A DNA stretch of 64,000 bases from Micropterix aruncella (GCA_944548615.1 OX155967.1:7116049-7180048); one strand, 5' to 3'. Positions 1 through 10,335 are shown, counted from the stretch's first letter. Made by a program: numbers and translations. The notes: generated by a model from the sequence alone, not told the origin.

Positions 1-1
1 C

Positions 2-2209
2 GTTCATCCTGATGACAGGGTTCCGCTTAAGATGTCCCTTCAGGAGAAGCGCCTGAGTTTTCGTCGGAGAGAAGGTGAGTCTGTTTCGCTGTCCCCATCC
101 GAGGATCAGGTCCAGCGAGTCAGCCACCCTTCTCTCGACCTCTGCGCGACTCCTGCCGCCCACCAGGAGAAGAGCGTCGTCTGCATAAGCGCTGACGGTG
201 CACCCCTCCGGGTAAGGTAGACCGAGGAAATCATCAAAGAGAATGTTCCAAAGGCTAGGACCCAACACTGACCCCTGTGGACAGCCCATGGTCGGGGTTT
301 TGGTGACGCTGGTCGGGCCGTACCTCAGAGTGACAGATCTGTCTGAAAAGTAGCTCCTCACTACTTTCAACAAATTGTTCGGGCACAGGCGGGCGCGAAG
401 CTTGCATATAAGCATCGGCCACCACGCGTTGTCGAATGCACCGGAGATATCCAAAAATACGCCTACCACGTAGCGGCCGTCGTAGTTGCGGACCCAGTTC
501 TTCGCAAACAGGATGGCGTCCTCCGTGCTTTTCCCTCGGGTAAATCCAAACTGACGCTCGTTCTGGGGAGACAGAGTCCTCTCCAGCCGTTCGCGCACAA
601 GCACTTCTAGCACCTTACCCATTATGGGAAGGAGCGTGATGGGCCTGTACGCTTTCGGATCCGAGCGCGGCTTGTCGTTACCTTTGGGAATCACCCGCAG
701 GAGGCCAGCCTTCCAGCATAATGGGAAATGACCGTCCCTAATGCATTTCTGCATCAGGACAGTCACCTCCCATCTTGCGAATTCCCACACCCGCTTCACT
801 ATATCAGACGTAAAGTTGTCTATCCCCGGTGCCTTTCTACGCGATAGCGACCCGATGATGGTGCCGACCTCGTCCGCTGTTACCTCTGACAGATCAGGTA
901 CGCGCGAGTCTACGGCAATAAGCCGCCGCAGCTGCGCGTGGTGGGGATCGTCATTGTCATTCCGATCCGATGGACACAAAGAACCGAGGAGAACTGAAAG
1001 AGTGCCTTCGGTGTCAAGCGGGGCGGAAGTACCCTCGACAATGCTAGAGAGGTAGTTCCCACCCCGCTTGGCACCTTTGTCGATGACGTTCTTCATGTCC
1101 CATGGGTTTGCATTCCCAACTTCGCTAACCCATGTACGCCAGGAATCAGTCTTGGCACGCCTAATAGCGGCGTGGTAGACGCTCCGAGCCGATCTCAGGG
1201 ACTCCCGAAGTACCTCCACACGCTCAGGGGGAAGAGAACCCCTGCGGGCTTCCCCCATGCGGCGGTACGCTTGCCGGAAGCACCTGCGAAGGTCGGATAT
1301 TTCCGGAGACCACCACGGGGCCGTAAAGCCGCCGAAGGGCCTCCTCCGACCGAGGACCGACTCGCAGGCCGAGGCAACTGCCTCATGAAGTGCAACACTA
1401 AGTGCCTCGGCCGAATTGGAGTGAGGGGACGGGAACCGGGAGAGCCTCTCACAGAGGGACTCCCCAAAACGGTCCCAGTCCACATCCGAGGTGCGGTACG
1501 CCCATTCTGAGGGGGACGGGGGATTCACACGGCGGCCAATGTCAAAGGTCACTAGTCTATGGTCTGAGGAAGACGACGATTCGTGGACGGTCCAGTTCAT
1601 CATCTCCCGGGCGAATCCAGGGGAGCACAGCGTCAAATCCACATTGCTGGACCCGCCGGGGCCACAGAAGGTCCGGGGCTGCCCGGGGGAGTTGACAATA
1701 TGCAACCCATAGGTCGCTATCAGCTCCTCGACAGCCTCGGCTCTTCCCTTCGCGACCCTGTCCAGGCGGTCCAGGTTGCCGTCGTCGTGCCAGGACGGGG
1801 AGCGGGCATTAAAATCGCCCGCTACCACTACCGGCCGACCCCGAAGAGCGTCAAGGGCCGCGGCGAGTTCAGCAATGTAGGCGTCCACAGCCTCGCCAAA
1901 CTGGAAGTAGACGCTGATGAAGTAGCAGTCCACATCGTTGATAACTATGGACGCGCAGGCGAGGTGCTCACTGGAGAGCCGATCCAGGAACAGGGGAGGC
2001 GGGAGAGACGAACTCACCGCGATCCCTGCCATGGGTCGGTGCCCCTTCTCGAGCACAACGCACCGCCCGTCTATACCCCGGGTTTTACCGAGGAACGTGT
2101 ACTGCTCCTGCACAAACGCCACTCCAATACCCATCGTCTCAAGCGTGCGACCGAATTCGGCCGTTACAGCCCGGCTTCTCTGAAGATTCAGTTGCGCGCA
2201 ACTTATCAT
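2..2209 (-). CDS. R1-clade non-LTR retrotransposon ORF2 (AP-endonuclease + reverse transcriptase), 3' part off the window
   Basis: Reading the minus strand from the ATG at 2209, I checked every codon down to base 2 and found no stop: 736 codons, open at the left edge. It would encode the endonuclease/polymerase that nicks target DNA and reverse-transcribes the element RNA. Visible domains: an AP-endonuclease at about residues 1-220 with GDFNARS near 130 and SDHRLV near 215, then RT from about 455 with KAPGID near 458, FLDISGAFDNAWW near 585 and catalytic YADD at 675-678. R1-clade ORF2s are usually about 1000 residues or more, so the thumb and C-terminal Cys/His region lie outside. The ATG is 11 nt after the ORF1 stop in the string CTAATGATA, typical of reinitiation between ORF1 and ORF2. 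GC content is far above the flanks. The subfamily (TRAS, SART, Waldo or other) cannot be fixed without the 3' end and target site. Confidence 0.93.
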   Translation of the reverse strand, partial: MISCAQLNLQRSRAVTAEFGRTLETMGIGVAFVQEQYTFLGKTRGIDGRCVVLEKGHRPMAGIAVSSSLPPPLFLDRLSSEHLACASIVINDVDCYFISVYFQFGEAVDAYIAELAAALDALRGRPVVVAGDFNARSPSWHDDGNLDRLDRVAKGRAEAVEELIATYGLHIVNSPGQPRTFCGPGGSSNVDLTLCSPGFAREMMNWTVHESSSSSDHRLVTFDIGRRVNPPSPSEWAYRTSDVDWDRFGESLCERLSRFPSPHSNSAEALSVALHEAVASACESVLGRRRPFGGFTAPWWSPEISDLRRCFRQAYRRMGEARRGSLPPERVEVLRESLRSARSVYHAAIRRAKTDSWRTWVSEVGNANPWDMKNVIDKGAKRGGNYLSSIVEGTSAPLDTEGTLSVLLGSLCPSDRNDNDDPHHAQLRRLIAVDSRVPDLSEVTADEVGTIIGSLSRRKAPGIDNFTSDIVKRVWEFARWEVTVLMQKCIRDGHFPLCWKAGLLRVIPKGNDKPRSDPKAYRPITLLPIMGKVLEVLVRERLERTLSPQNERQFGFTRGKSTEDAILFAKNWVRNYDGRYVVGVFLDISGAFDNAWWPMLICKLRARLCPNNLLKVVRSYFSDRSVTLRYGPTSVTKTPTMGCPQGSVLGPSLWNILFDDFLGLPYPEGCTVSAYADDALLLVGGRSRAEVERRVADSLDLILGWGQRNRLTFSPTKTQALLLKGHLKRNPVIRMN

Positions 2210-2219
2210 TAGTTGGGGA

Positions 2220-3941
2220 CTATGCCCCGCCATAGTTCGTGGTGGCTATCTCCCTGTCCACCGCGCGCTGATAGGCCGGACAGCCCGACGAGCCCGTCAC
2301 GTGAGCTGCTTCCTTTCGCAGACCCGAGCATGTGGCACACTTGGGGGGTGCCTCCTTAGCAGGGCAAGCCGACCTCTCGTGTCCCTTGCCGGCGCAATGT
2401 CCGCAGACTACCTCCTGCGAGCACTTCCCCTGGGTGTGCCCGAAATTGTGGCAGCGGAAACACCTTACCGCCCCGATGTAGTCACGCACTCTGCAAGAGT
2501 CCCAGTCCAGGAACACTCTCCCCTCCGCCACAAGCACCGCTCGCACCGCCGGGTGCACGATCCAAACACTTTGGACGACAGGGCCGTCCCTCTGGCCGAA
2601 CGCGAACGCCCGGCGGGTCGAGCCTAGCGCAGTTGACTTATCCACCGAGCAGCGGCCCTCGAGGTTCTGCGACCAAATAAGCTCCTTTATCTCTCCTTCC
2701 TTTAGGTCCCGCGGAATGTCGTGGATAACAATCCGCGGAAATCGACCCTGCGGTTCGACGGCCCTCAGCCCCGCACCGCGAAGTTTCTCGCCCGCGGCCT
2801 TCACTCTTTCCAGACCCCCAGGAGTAGAGGTCTGGACCAGCACGCCGGCCCGAGCAACCTTCCTCACGGTGACCGGCCGGAAACCGTCGGCCGCAGGGTC
2901 AAGTGCCTTTAAAAGAGCCGCTTTGGTCGCCTCCGAGGTGGCTGCGGCATCCTCAATCGCGGGGTAGATTAGGACCGAGGGCCTCTTTGGAGGCACCTCC
3001 CTGGTCCGATTCCCCGCGACCTGAAGGTTGATACCCCTCTTAAGGGCATCCCCATAAGAGGGCGAGGATGAGCTCGGGGGGGAGGTCAGCGAAGGGGCAG
3101 GTCTTGCAACCAGCTCCCTCACGGAGGCCTCCATCGACCTCATCCCCCCCAGGATCTCATCCGCGATCCTGAGCCGCCCATGGGCGGCAGCAAGATCGCA
3201 GGCAAGCCTGGACACCAGACCCAGGATGCCCACTGTCTCCCCGGCCAGCCTCGTCTTCTGATCCGTCGTTAGACGGGAGCGGGCCGGGGTATCCCCCTCA
3301 CATGTGATGGCCATAATGCGGGCCAACGCGTCCTCTACCACACTCACCGCCTCCTTAGCGTCACTGGCATCGACCGCAGATGGCGGAGTAGACACAGACA
3401 CCGCGGGCGCGCGCGTACCAACAGCTCTGGTAGGGGGGGGGGCGGTGGCCCTCGCCCCATCGCCCGCAGTATCCGTGTCCGTCTCCCGTTCGCCGTCCTC
3501 GTCGCTGCACTCAAGATACACCCTCTTGGCCGCCTTCGGAGGGGTTTTCTTCTTCAGCTTCCTCTTTGACCGCGTCATAATGGCGGTGGCAGCCACCACC
3601 TCCACACTGCGCGGCGACGGCGGGGCAGCGGCTCGCTGGGGGGGAAGTGGGAGGGGCGGCGAGGTCTCGCCACCACCCCCGGGCCTCCCACACACCCGCG
3701 AGGGCTCCGGCAGGGGCGGGAACGCCCCCGCGCCTCGCCCAGGGGACACCGCGCCCGAAACCGCCCCGGCCACCGAACCTCGCGGTGAAGTGGGGGGCGG
3801 GGGGCGGGGGGCCGGCGGGGGGGACCGCGGAATGCGCGGCGACCTCCCGAAGGGATCGCCCCCCCCGCCCGGATCACTTGCAGCCATCCCCGATTCACGG
3901 GGAAAAGTTCGAAAATGCGCGCTCGCACTCCGCGCAGGCAC
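2220..3941 (-). CDS. R1-clade retrotransposon ORF1 (gag-like, three zinc knuckles)
   Basis: An uninterrupted ORF of 573 codons directly upstream of ORF2. It should form the RNA-binding ribonucleoprotein of the element. Three Cys/His knuckles lie near the C terminus: CFRCHNFGHTQGKC at about 492, CGHCAGKGHERSAC at about 514, and a third beginning CATC with its His and last Cys at about 550-557. The N-terminal 120 residues are low-complexity Pro/Gly/Arg, whereas a second ATG at 3578 starts a strongly basic segment (MTRSKRKLKKK) followed by an acidic patch. That looks like a real Gag N terminus, so translation may begin at 3578 and give 452 residues. High-GC composition matches ORF2. Together with ORF2 this is a coding-competent 5' half of an R1-clade element. 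Confidence 0.9.
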   Translation of the reverse strand: MPARSASAHFRTFPRESGMAASDPGGGGDPFGRSPRIPRSPPPAPRPPPPTSPRGSVAGAVSGAVSPGRGAGAFPPLPEPSRVCGRPGGGGETSPPLPLPPQRAAAPPSPRSVEVVAATAIMTRSKRKLKKKTPPKAAKRVYLECSDEDGERETDTDTAGDGARATAPPPTRAVGTRAPAVSVSTPPSAVDASDAKEAVSVVEDALARIMAITCEGDTPARSRLTTDQKTRLAGETVGILGLVSRLACDLAAAHGRLRIADEILGGMRSMEASVRELVARPAPSLTSPPSSSSPSYGDALKRGINLQVAGNRTREVPPKRPSVLIYPAIEDAAATSEATKAALLKALDPAADGFRPVTVRKVARAGVLVQTSTPGGLERVKAAGEKLRGAGLRAVEPQGRFPRIVIHDIPRDLKEGEIKELIWSQNLEGRCSVDKSTALGSTRRAFAFGQRDGPVVQSVWIVHPAVRAVLVAEGRVFLDWDSCRVRDYIGAVRCFRCHNFGHTQGKCSQEVVCGHCAGKGHERSACPAKEAPPKCATCSGLRKEAAHVTGSSGCPAYQRAVDREIATTNYGGA

Positions 3942-4260
3942 TCCTCCTTGCGAGACGACAGCGCCGACGAAACTGCGGCGCTGCTATGCCGGCCACCTAC
4001 GCGTGTCACGCCTGCGGGTCTGCGAACACGTGCCCAGCGTCGCGCACACCAACCGGCCGGAGCACACCGCGTCGCAGCGAAACGAAAGCGTGTGCGCGCA
4101 CCTCACAGATGAATATATGGAAGCTGTTTCCAGGGGCCAACCCCGGTGGGGTGTAGCGCCGCGAACACTGTCCCAGGTGCACGGACACCCAGGCTATCAG
4201 ATGAGATGCGGAAACACTCACTAACAACGGTTACGGGATTTTAAATAAACTTTGAAGCGG
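3942..4260 (-). other. probable 5' UTR of the R1-clade element
   Basis: GC-rich, CpG-dense sequence upstream of ORF1 that changes to AT-rich flank at about 4230-4260. R1-clade 5' UTRs hold an internal promoter, but no motif can be assigned by eye. There is no CCTAA/TTAGG telomeric repeat at the boundary. The exact 5' end is uncertain because a family-A repeat begins at about 4310. Confidence 0.5.
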
Positions 4261-4309
4261 AGCAGTTCCAGAGACGTCAGTCAGCGGTGACTGCTCAGCC
4301 CGAAGAGCG

Positions 4310-4782
4310 CCTTCTAATTAACAGTCGGGGGAGTCTGGAAACAGTACTGTCTCTTAAAGAGCGGGGGTAGTTGTTGACCTTACGGCGACTGGTCTTGAAA
4401 CGATCATCGGCTACCCGATTTCGGGTGAACAACCGAGCAAAGGATGCCGTGGTCCACGATATATTCGGTAGACACCGTTTCACCGCTACGTAAGGGAGAG
4501 GACTGCGCAAGCGACCTCAAACTCGTAACCAGTCGGGAGACCGGAGTAATCCGGTTGCAACTGGTAGTAAGGGCTCTAGTGTCGACCCGCCTGGTTGACA
4601 TACCTGGCTATGTCGCGGTAAGGCCTTGGACTCTTACGGACATATCGCTGAGCTTGGCGGTAGACTGTTTTGTCCTAAGTCTTCTGCGCTCACCTCACGG
4701 GAGACAGAACGATCAAATTTCGTTAAAACTTCCTGAGGTGACGGGTTCGCTCGTTGTAGTCGACAGGTCTAGTTGCCGAATA
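4310..4782 (+). repeat. family-A retroposed repeat, 5'-truncated copy
   Basis: Starts near TAACAGTCGGGGGAGTCTGG and ends with the family 3' hairpin ACGGGTTCGCTCGT followed by TGTAGTCGAC. It aligns over its length with the copies at 39320-39991, 52495-52988 and, reversed, 22018-22677. Shared blocks include CCTTACGGCGACTG, GTAAGGGAGAGGAC and CACGGGAGACAGAACGAT. A 148-codon ORF across it is not conserved in the other copies. No target duplication found here. Confidence 0.75.
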
Positions 4783-5202
4783 TGCTTTTGTGCTCGCCCT
4801 CCCATCTCCGTACATAAACGATTCACAGTATTGGAAAGCACTCAGGGACAAGCTTCACCCGCTGAAGTCACAAAAAATACCTTACCGTAGCAAAGTCACA
4901 AGAATATTATAAAATAATTCCTCTTTTTTCTTTGCGGAAAGGAGAGCGTTTTGCGAGTGTTGTCACGTCGTTAGCGGGGAAATATCTCGAGAGTCGGAAA
5001 TAATTAGGTTAATACGCAAGTCCTCCCAGCGGAAAGGGCATCTGCCCCTCTGATTACGTCTCCAGTGTGGTATTAAACGCGAAGTCTTATATTGAGCTTT
5101 ATAAAAAAATGTGGTACAGAAGATCATGCAGCGTGATCTTATAAAATATTTTTTGCCTTTAGCAGAGATTGAGACTTCTATTTTCAATAAGAAAAGCTTT
5201 TT
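4783..5202. other. no gene seen
   Basis: AT-rich sequence between a family-A repeat and a LINE relic. Short ORFs on both strands show no recognisable domain. Confidence 0.5.
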
Positions 5203-5662
5203 CCACTATCACCAGTGAACTTTTCCTCAAGCTCTATAAAACCTACAATCGCCCGCTCCTCGAATACTCCTACCAGGTATGGAATCCTTACTTTCGGAAG
5301 GATATAGAGCACCTGGAAAGAGTTTAGAGAAGAGCAACAAAGTTGGTGCTATCGCTGAGGAACAAACCATACGAAGTACGACTGAAAGAACTTCGCCTGA
5401 CAACATTAGAGGAACGTAGGCAGCGAGGAGACTTAATAGATAGCTAAAAAATGCTTCACGGTTATTACAGTGTGCACAACCTCGAGAGCATATATACCCT
5501 GATCATCAATAAGCAACTGCGTGGACATAGTTTGCGTGGACCCCAGGAAATAGTTTTTGACAAATCGTGTAGTGGATGCTTGGAATGCGTTGCCAGAGGA
5601 TGTGATCAGTGCTATCTCTGTCAATAGCTTTAAAAATAAACTGGACATTTTTCTTAGTGCAA
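5203..5662 (+). pseudogene. degenerate LINE (CR1/Jockey-like) reverse transcriptase C-terminus
   Basis: In frame from about 5203 it reads like the region after the RT core of many insect LINEs: LYKTYNRPLLEYSYQVWNP, then a block resembling ERVQRRATKLV with a TAG stop, then [14 protein letters not shown] and a TAA stop. A frameshift follows, and the ending WNALPEDVISAISVNSFKN is the usual terminal block of such ORF2s. At least two stops and one frameshift make it dead. No poly(A) tail is clear; a short (AAT)n lies near 5730. Confidence 0.8.
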
Positions 5663-6005
5663 AACAGTCACAAGTTTAAAAACAAATGCATGTGATATAC
5701 ACGCATCAGCCTTAAGCTGCTAGTGTATATAATAATAATAATAATAGCAAATATATTCTGAGTAGTGGAATGTTACCCAGCATTTCCCGCGTTCCCTGCG
5801 TTTCTCTACGTAGCCTATGTTACTCTTCGTTCCTTCAGCTATCACCGTTCAAAAAATGAGGTCGTTTCATTGGTCATTTTCGCCATGAAGAAAGGACGAA
5901 CAAATAAACAAACAAACACATTACTAAGGATGTGTTTGATATATCGCGGCGGGCGAATTGATGTTTAATGCAGAACCGAGATGCGCGGTCGCACGGCGCA
6001 AATAA
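5663..6005. other. no gene seen
   Basis: AT-rich spacer with an (AAT)n tract near 5730-5745. Nothing else recognised. Confidence 0.5.
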
Positions 6006-8146
6006 AGCCGCAATTATATTAGGCCCACGCCACTTGTCTCAACGCGTGGGATTGGATTCGGTTTCATACATTCAGTGGGGAAATTGTTATATTAGACATG
6101 TCCCGTGTGTCATTGAGCGAGCTGACTCCACGCAGACCAATCGATTTCGATCGGCGTATGCTCGGTGGTGGGAAAAACGTGGCGTTGGCTCGCTCCTCGC
6201 TAGTATAATCACCCGTGGGCATTCGCATTTGCGCGCCCCCAGACCCATTGTCGTGGACAAGCTCGGCAGGTGGCCCGACCATCTGAAGGCTCTCCGCGCG
6301 AAGCTGGGGCGCGCACCGAACGTCACACCGCTCGGACGAGGCGGCGGTTTCAGATTCCGCCCGGCCGACGACGCAGAGTACCGGTCGTCCAGGCCTACCT
6401 GCACACCCTTGGCAGCTCTGCGGCGTGGCACACCTACACACCGCCAACAGAAAATGACGCCAAGATAGCCATTTGGGGCCTCCCAGCTAACACGACCCAG
6501 CAGGAGGTCATCGAAGGACTGGCGGCCAAAGACATCGAAGCTACGTACGTACGCCTGATGCATGGAGGACGGCGCGCCCTTTTCTTCGCTGTTATATGGA
6601 AGAACGTAGGCTGGCGTGCGGTATTCCGACTCCCTGACATCGGGTACCTGCCAGTTACCGTCGAGAGTTGGAGAGGCCGGGACGGGCCTAAGCAATGCCA
6701 CCGCTGCCAAAAGTTTCGGCACAGCAGCCACAACTGCCACCGGCCGCAGGTATGCGTCTGCTGCGGCGAAGAGCATGCTGCCAAAGACTGCCCTCGGCCA
6801 AAGACCGCCCGGGCAACCTGTGGAAACTGCGGGCAGGAGCACCCCGCCAACAACCGGCGCTGTCCCAGTTTCCTATCGGAAATTCGCCAGACGACGCGGA
6901 AACAGCAGGGTGCTCCGCGCGCAGCAGCCACCGCTCCTCCGCGAGCCTCACCGCGAAGCGCCTCACCGGGCCCTTCGTCCGCCGCCGCGCCTACGTCACC
7001 CCTCCACGCCCAGTGCCGAGGAAGACGCAGGCGAAGTCCCAGCCTGCCGCCGCCCCTACGGAGCCCTTGTCGTGGAGGAAAAAGCCGGCGCCGCCGGCCG
7101 CTCCACAGCAGCCAGCTGTGGAGAGGAAGTCGAACCGGCGGCATCGCTCGAAGCCACTGCAGAAGCAGCAGCAGCAAACAAGGCCCCATCCGCAGCAGGA
7201 GGATGGGATGGAGGTCGGGGCGACCGCCCAGTCCACCAGCTCATAACCGCCCACAGCAACCACAGCGTCCGCATGCACGCAAACGGACGAAGAGAGTGCG
7301 ACTACACCGCCCCCACAACCCCAGCCAGAAGAGCCAGAATACCTGGACGAGCTGCGCTTCCTCGAGAGTGACAAGCTGGTCTTGATGAATGTAAATCAGC
7401 TGCTGGAACTCATTCGCGCGTGCCAAATCGGCACGAAGGCGGAGAACACCATGCTGCTGAATACGTTCCTTAAACGGACCTACCTCGTGCCCCGAGAGTA
7501 GCACACATAATGAAGCCTGCTTCAGGGTAAATAGCCCTGAGACGCCATACTCTTGAAAGCCGGGTCAATGGGACCTATTCAAGAGAAGCCCCACAAAAGG
7601 CGAAAAATACCTAGTGGTAGACGTCACAGGCCGTTCTAAAAGGCCTGTCGACTGATTTCGTGAATCGTGATTCGCATTTGCGCGCGTGGCCAAGTGAGCA
7701 GACGCATACCTACGTATTTCAGTGCGCGCGCAAGATATGATATGATTTTTTATAATATAATTTTCAACCAAAGAATGTATGTAGTCGAATTGTGTTTTTG
7801 TCATTCTGAAATATTGATGAAATCTAGTTTCGTCGCTTTCTAGTTCAATTACTAATAAATGATAATAACTTTCGAGTTCCTCTTAATGCATTTATTGGAT
7901 GCACCCAATATCTCCTCTTTTTTCATTTTTTTCTTGAGTAGGCTTAAGATAAGTAGGTAGGTAATATTTTCTTCAACATGCTGTCGGATGAAAACATTGT
8001 AGACAAGTGCGGACGTTCACGGCCACCTCTAAACTGACACGAAAATTCGTCAGCACGCGTTGCGACACAACACCATAGTGTAATCACCTGCCCGTTGCGT
8101 GAGACAGCGTTACGACACGCGGCGTGGGCCTAATATAATTGCGGCT
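6006..8146 (+). mobile_element. TIR-bounded 2.14-kb unit carrying only a Jockey-type gag
   Basis: The left end 6006-6046 and the reverse complement of about 8108-8146 match: AGCCGCAATTATATTAGGCC, then CACGCC, then imperfectly for about 15 more bases. Inside is one gag-like reading frame (6270-7501) and roughly 600 bp of non-coding sequence; no RT or transposase is present. A 16-bp direct repeat, ATTCGCATTTGCGCGC, occurs at about 6219 and 7669, just outside the gag on each side. No target duplication is clear. Either a gag-only retroelement landed in a DNA element, or a DNA element captured a gag. Confidence 0.6.
6270..7501 (+). pseudogene. Jockey-clade gag (ORF1-type protein with C2HC region and zinc knuckles), broken
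   Basis: From 6270 the protein contains a block typical of Jockey-clade Gags (KIAIWGLPANTTQQEVIEGL, then VRLMHGGRRALFF), followed by three Cys/His knuckles: CHRCQKFRHSSHNC at about 6694, CVCCGEEHAAKDC at about 6754, and CGNCGQEHPANNRRC at about 6820. After about 6990 the coding signal moves to another frame with a Pro/Gln/Lys-rich tract. A TAA at 7244-7246 interrupts that frame, which then runs through YLDELRFLESDKLVLMNVNQ to a TAG at 7499-7501. So the gene carries about one frameshift and one nonsense codon. No endonuclease or RT follows, unlike normal Jockey elements. Confidence 0.75.
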
Positions 8147-8435
8147 GTAATCTGACCTACACTTTAATCGACACCGGCTTAGCAAGGTGCTCAACAGTTT
8201 CCTTTACCAAAGCGTCTGTGTTTAGGAAGTCTTAGGGTGATACCACCGATTTTTTTCGTTCTACCAGTGTCGATACCAAAAGCCAATAGACTCTTTGTCA
8301 TGATCAGATAAGTGATGATCGACTTAAAGTCCTCTGCTTGCTCTCCTTGCATCGAAAACGTGTTTATATTTATTAATTTATCTGTAAGTAAGGTAAAAAT
8401 GAGGAAAAGTCGTGGTTGTGCTATGTGAGAGAGTG
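8147..8435. other. no gene seen
   Basis: AT-rich spacer; no domain or repeat recognised. Confidence 0.4.
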
Positions 8436-8553
8436 GACCGGGATCACTAGTACGAAACAGCTTTTCCGGATGGTGCAAGACCGATAAAAGTATTCAGAGC
8501 TAACGGCCAACCTCCAATAATGGATAGGCACTTCGAGAAGAAGAAGAAGAAGG
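8436..8553 (+). repeat. LINE/SINE 3' end with (GAA)n tail
   Basis: Nearly the same sequence as 61827-61946: AACAGCTTTTCCGGATGG, then GTATTCAGAGCTAACGGCCA, then AGGCACTTCGAG followed by (AAG)n. Two copies sharing a 3' end and a simple-repeat tail indicate a retroposon with a GAA-type tail. Only the 3' 115 bp is present here. Confidence 0.7.
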
Positions 8554-8719
8554 AAAAAATTAAATTTTATTGAAAGACACCAACGCTTAACGTTTATTGA
8601 CCAACGTTTATTGAGAGACACCACCTTCAACGTTTATGTTTATGTACGGTTTCGTTTATTAAGAAAATATTCATATGATAATAAATATGGATCACTCTTA
8701 TATCATAATTGAATATCTA

Positions 8720-8890
8720 TTGCGTAATAATCGTTTGTAATATTGTATGTTTGTAAGTTTGTGTATCTCCGAAACTACTTATCCGATTTCCAAAATTCTT
8801 TCACTAATGGGAAGCTTCATTATCGACGAGTGTTATAGGCTATAGTTTATTGTGATAGATATTGGTTTTCAATAATAAATCACGATATTT
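8720..8890 (+). repeat. Helitron-like terminal repeat fragment
   Basis: Contains GTTTGTAAGTTTGTGTATCT, CGAAACTACTTATCCGATTT and ATTCTTTCACTAATGGGAAG. The same order and wording recurs at 55247-55400, where it starts with TCTATACTAATATTATAAAG. This is a common lepidopteran non-autonomous Helitron 5' region. Confidence 0.55.
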
Positions 8891-10009
8891 TAAAATCAAA
8901 CCGGAAAAAAATGAGCTGGTGATTTGCTTTATCGGCGTGCGCTGAAGATACGGTTAGATATATATATGAAACCAATATATGACAAAAACATCCAACTTAA
9001 GGAGGAATATAAAAAAGTCGACGATAACATGTGTCTAACTTTATCTTTAAGCTACAATAACTGCTTTTATGTCAGTGTCAGTAAGACAGTGTCTATTAAA
9101 GGCTATGAGGGACCACCCCTTACTAGATTCCAATTGCTCGTGAGTGAGGAGGCGGTGTCATCAAGGGGTTTTCTCCGTAGTAAAAGTCGTGCTGAAGTTG
9201 AAGTAGTTTATTACAGAAGGTATTTGATGCTTGCCAGTTGTAACGCTTCGAATGATAAGTCGCAGTGCGTGTAGTGTGTGAGTGAAGATGATAATCGCGG
9301 CTGAGTATTTGAAGATTGATATCGCTGATAATGACGTGACTGTTCGATGATGATGATGTGCGAGCGCGGAGAGTGACAACTCGAGGATGATAAATAATCG
9401 ATCAAATGTATGGGCTTTTATACGGTGCTAAATGATGCACAGCCGTAGGCGTGGGGACAGTGAGTATGTCCGATTGAATTGATTAGGATTTCATTTTCTT
9501 TAAACTACTATCAATTTCCTAAAAAGGAATTACATAGCTCATATCGCCCATATGACCGCAACATTCCCCTGGCAGAATGTCACTTTTTCCACCGCTCTGA
9601 TGAGAATCCCTACTCGTCGTTGGTCCATTGAATTTCCGCGCATGATTCTCTCGAGGGAAGTAGAAGACGCACTCGATTTAACTGATCATGTCCGCGAACG
9701 CTGCCCAACGTGACCGGCATCGCTTAACACAGCGGTCGACAACGCTGTGGCTAACGTACAGTCATAATAAATAGGATAGAAACGAATTTACCGCGTGAAA
9801 TTTGTAGCAACCGACGTTTCGGTGACGTTGCAGTCGCCGTTGTCCAGGGTAGACAGGGTAGACTCAAGCGAGAAAAATCGGCGATCTGCGAACATATATT
9901 GGATAGCGGAAGTAACCACTGGATGCAGTTTCAAAATCCCATTGTGCTATCCAAGGAACAATTCTACTTTCCTCGCATGATCCGGGAAGCCATTGATATA
10001 AGAAGAAGC
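8891..10009. other. no gene seen
   Basis: Short unrelated ORFs only. No domain recognised on either strand. Confidence 0.4.
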
Positions 10010-10335
10010 CTGAACTTCAATAGAGACGACGGTTACAAACTCTCAAGCTCAGAGACACAAAAATGTGCAGGTTCTGCCAAGAATCAGAGGAAACTCCCCA
10101 GCACCTCATGTGCGAGTGTTGCCCGCTGATGCGTAAAAGATACACCCAGTTGGGGGATCATTACCTCCAACCTGAGGAGGTAAAACAAGCCTGCTGCGGT
10201 TCTTAAATGACACAAGGCTTATCACAGAACTATAGCAGGTGGCGAACACAATAGATCAGCAATGGTCGCAGTGCTACAAGGCTCATAAAGACCTTAAAAA
10301 AGCCCCACTTAACAAATAAAAAAAATAAAAAAAGC
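10010..10335 (+). pseudogene. LINE ORF2 3' end with Cys/His motif and A-rich tail
   Basis: Reads as TCRFCQESEETPQHLMCECC in one frame. This is the CxxC..HxxxxC motif at the end of Jockey/R1-type ORF2 proteins, after the RNase H or connection region. A following block to about 10310 carries a stop. An A-rich tail at 10311-10335 marks the retroposon 3' end. 5'-truncated and dead. Confidence 0.7.

Noticed and set aside
741..2212. Plus-strand ORFs up to 209 codons in the R1 region
   Set aside because: They are antisense shadows of the GC-rich ORF2, whose minus frame has domain motifs throughout.
3304..4224. 306-codon plus-strand ORF
   Set aside because: Antisense to ORF1 and its 5' UTR; low-complexity Gly/Ala/Pro with no domain.
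3942..4300. Telomeric (TTAGG)n target for the R1-clade element
   Set aside because: No TTAGG/CCTAA repeats at the 5' flank; the 3' flank is outside the window.
4444..4890. 148-codon ORF over the family-A repeat
   Set aside because: Frame not maintained in the copies at 39320 and 52495, and it extends past the repeat end.
6087..7189. Two 251-codon minus-strand ORFs
   Set aside because: Shadows of the gag reading frame, which carries the zinc knuckles.
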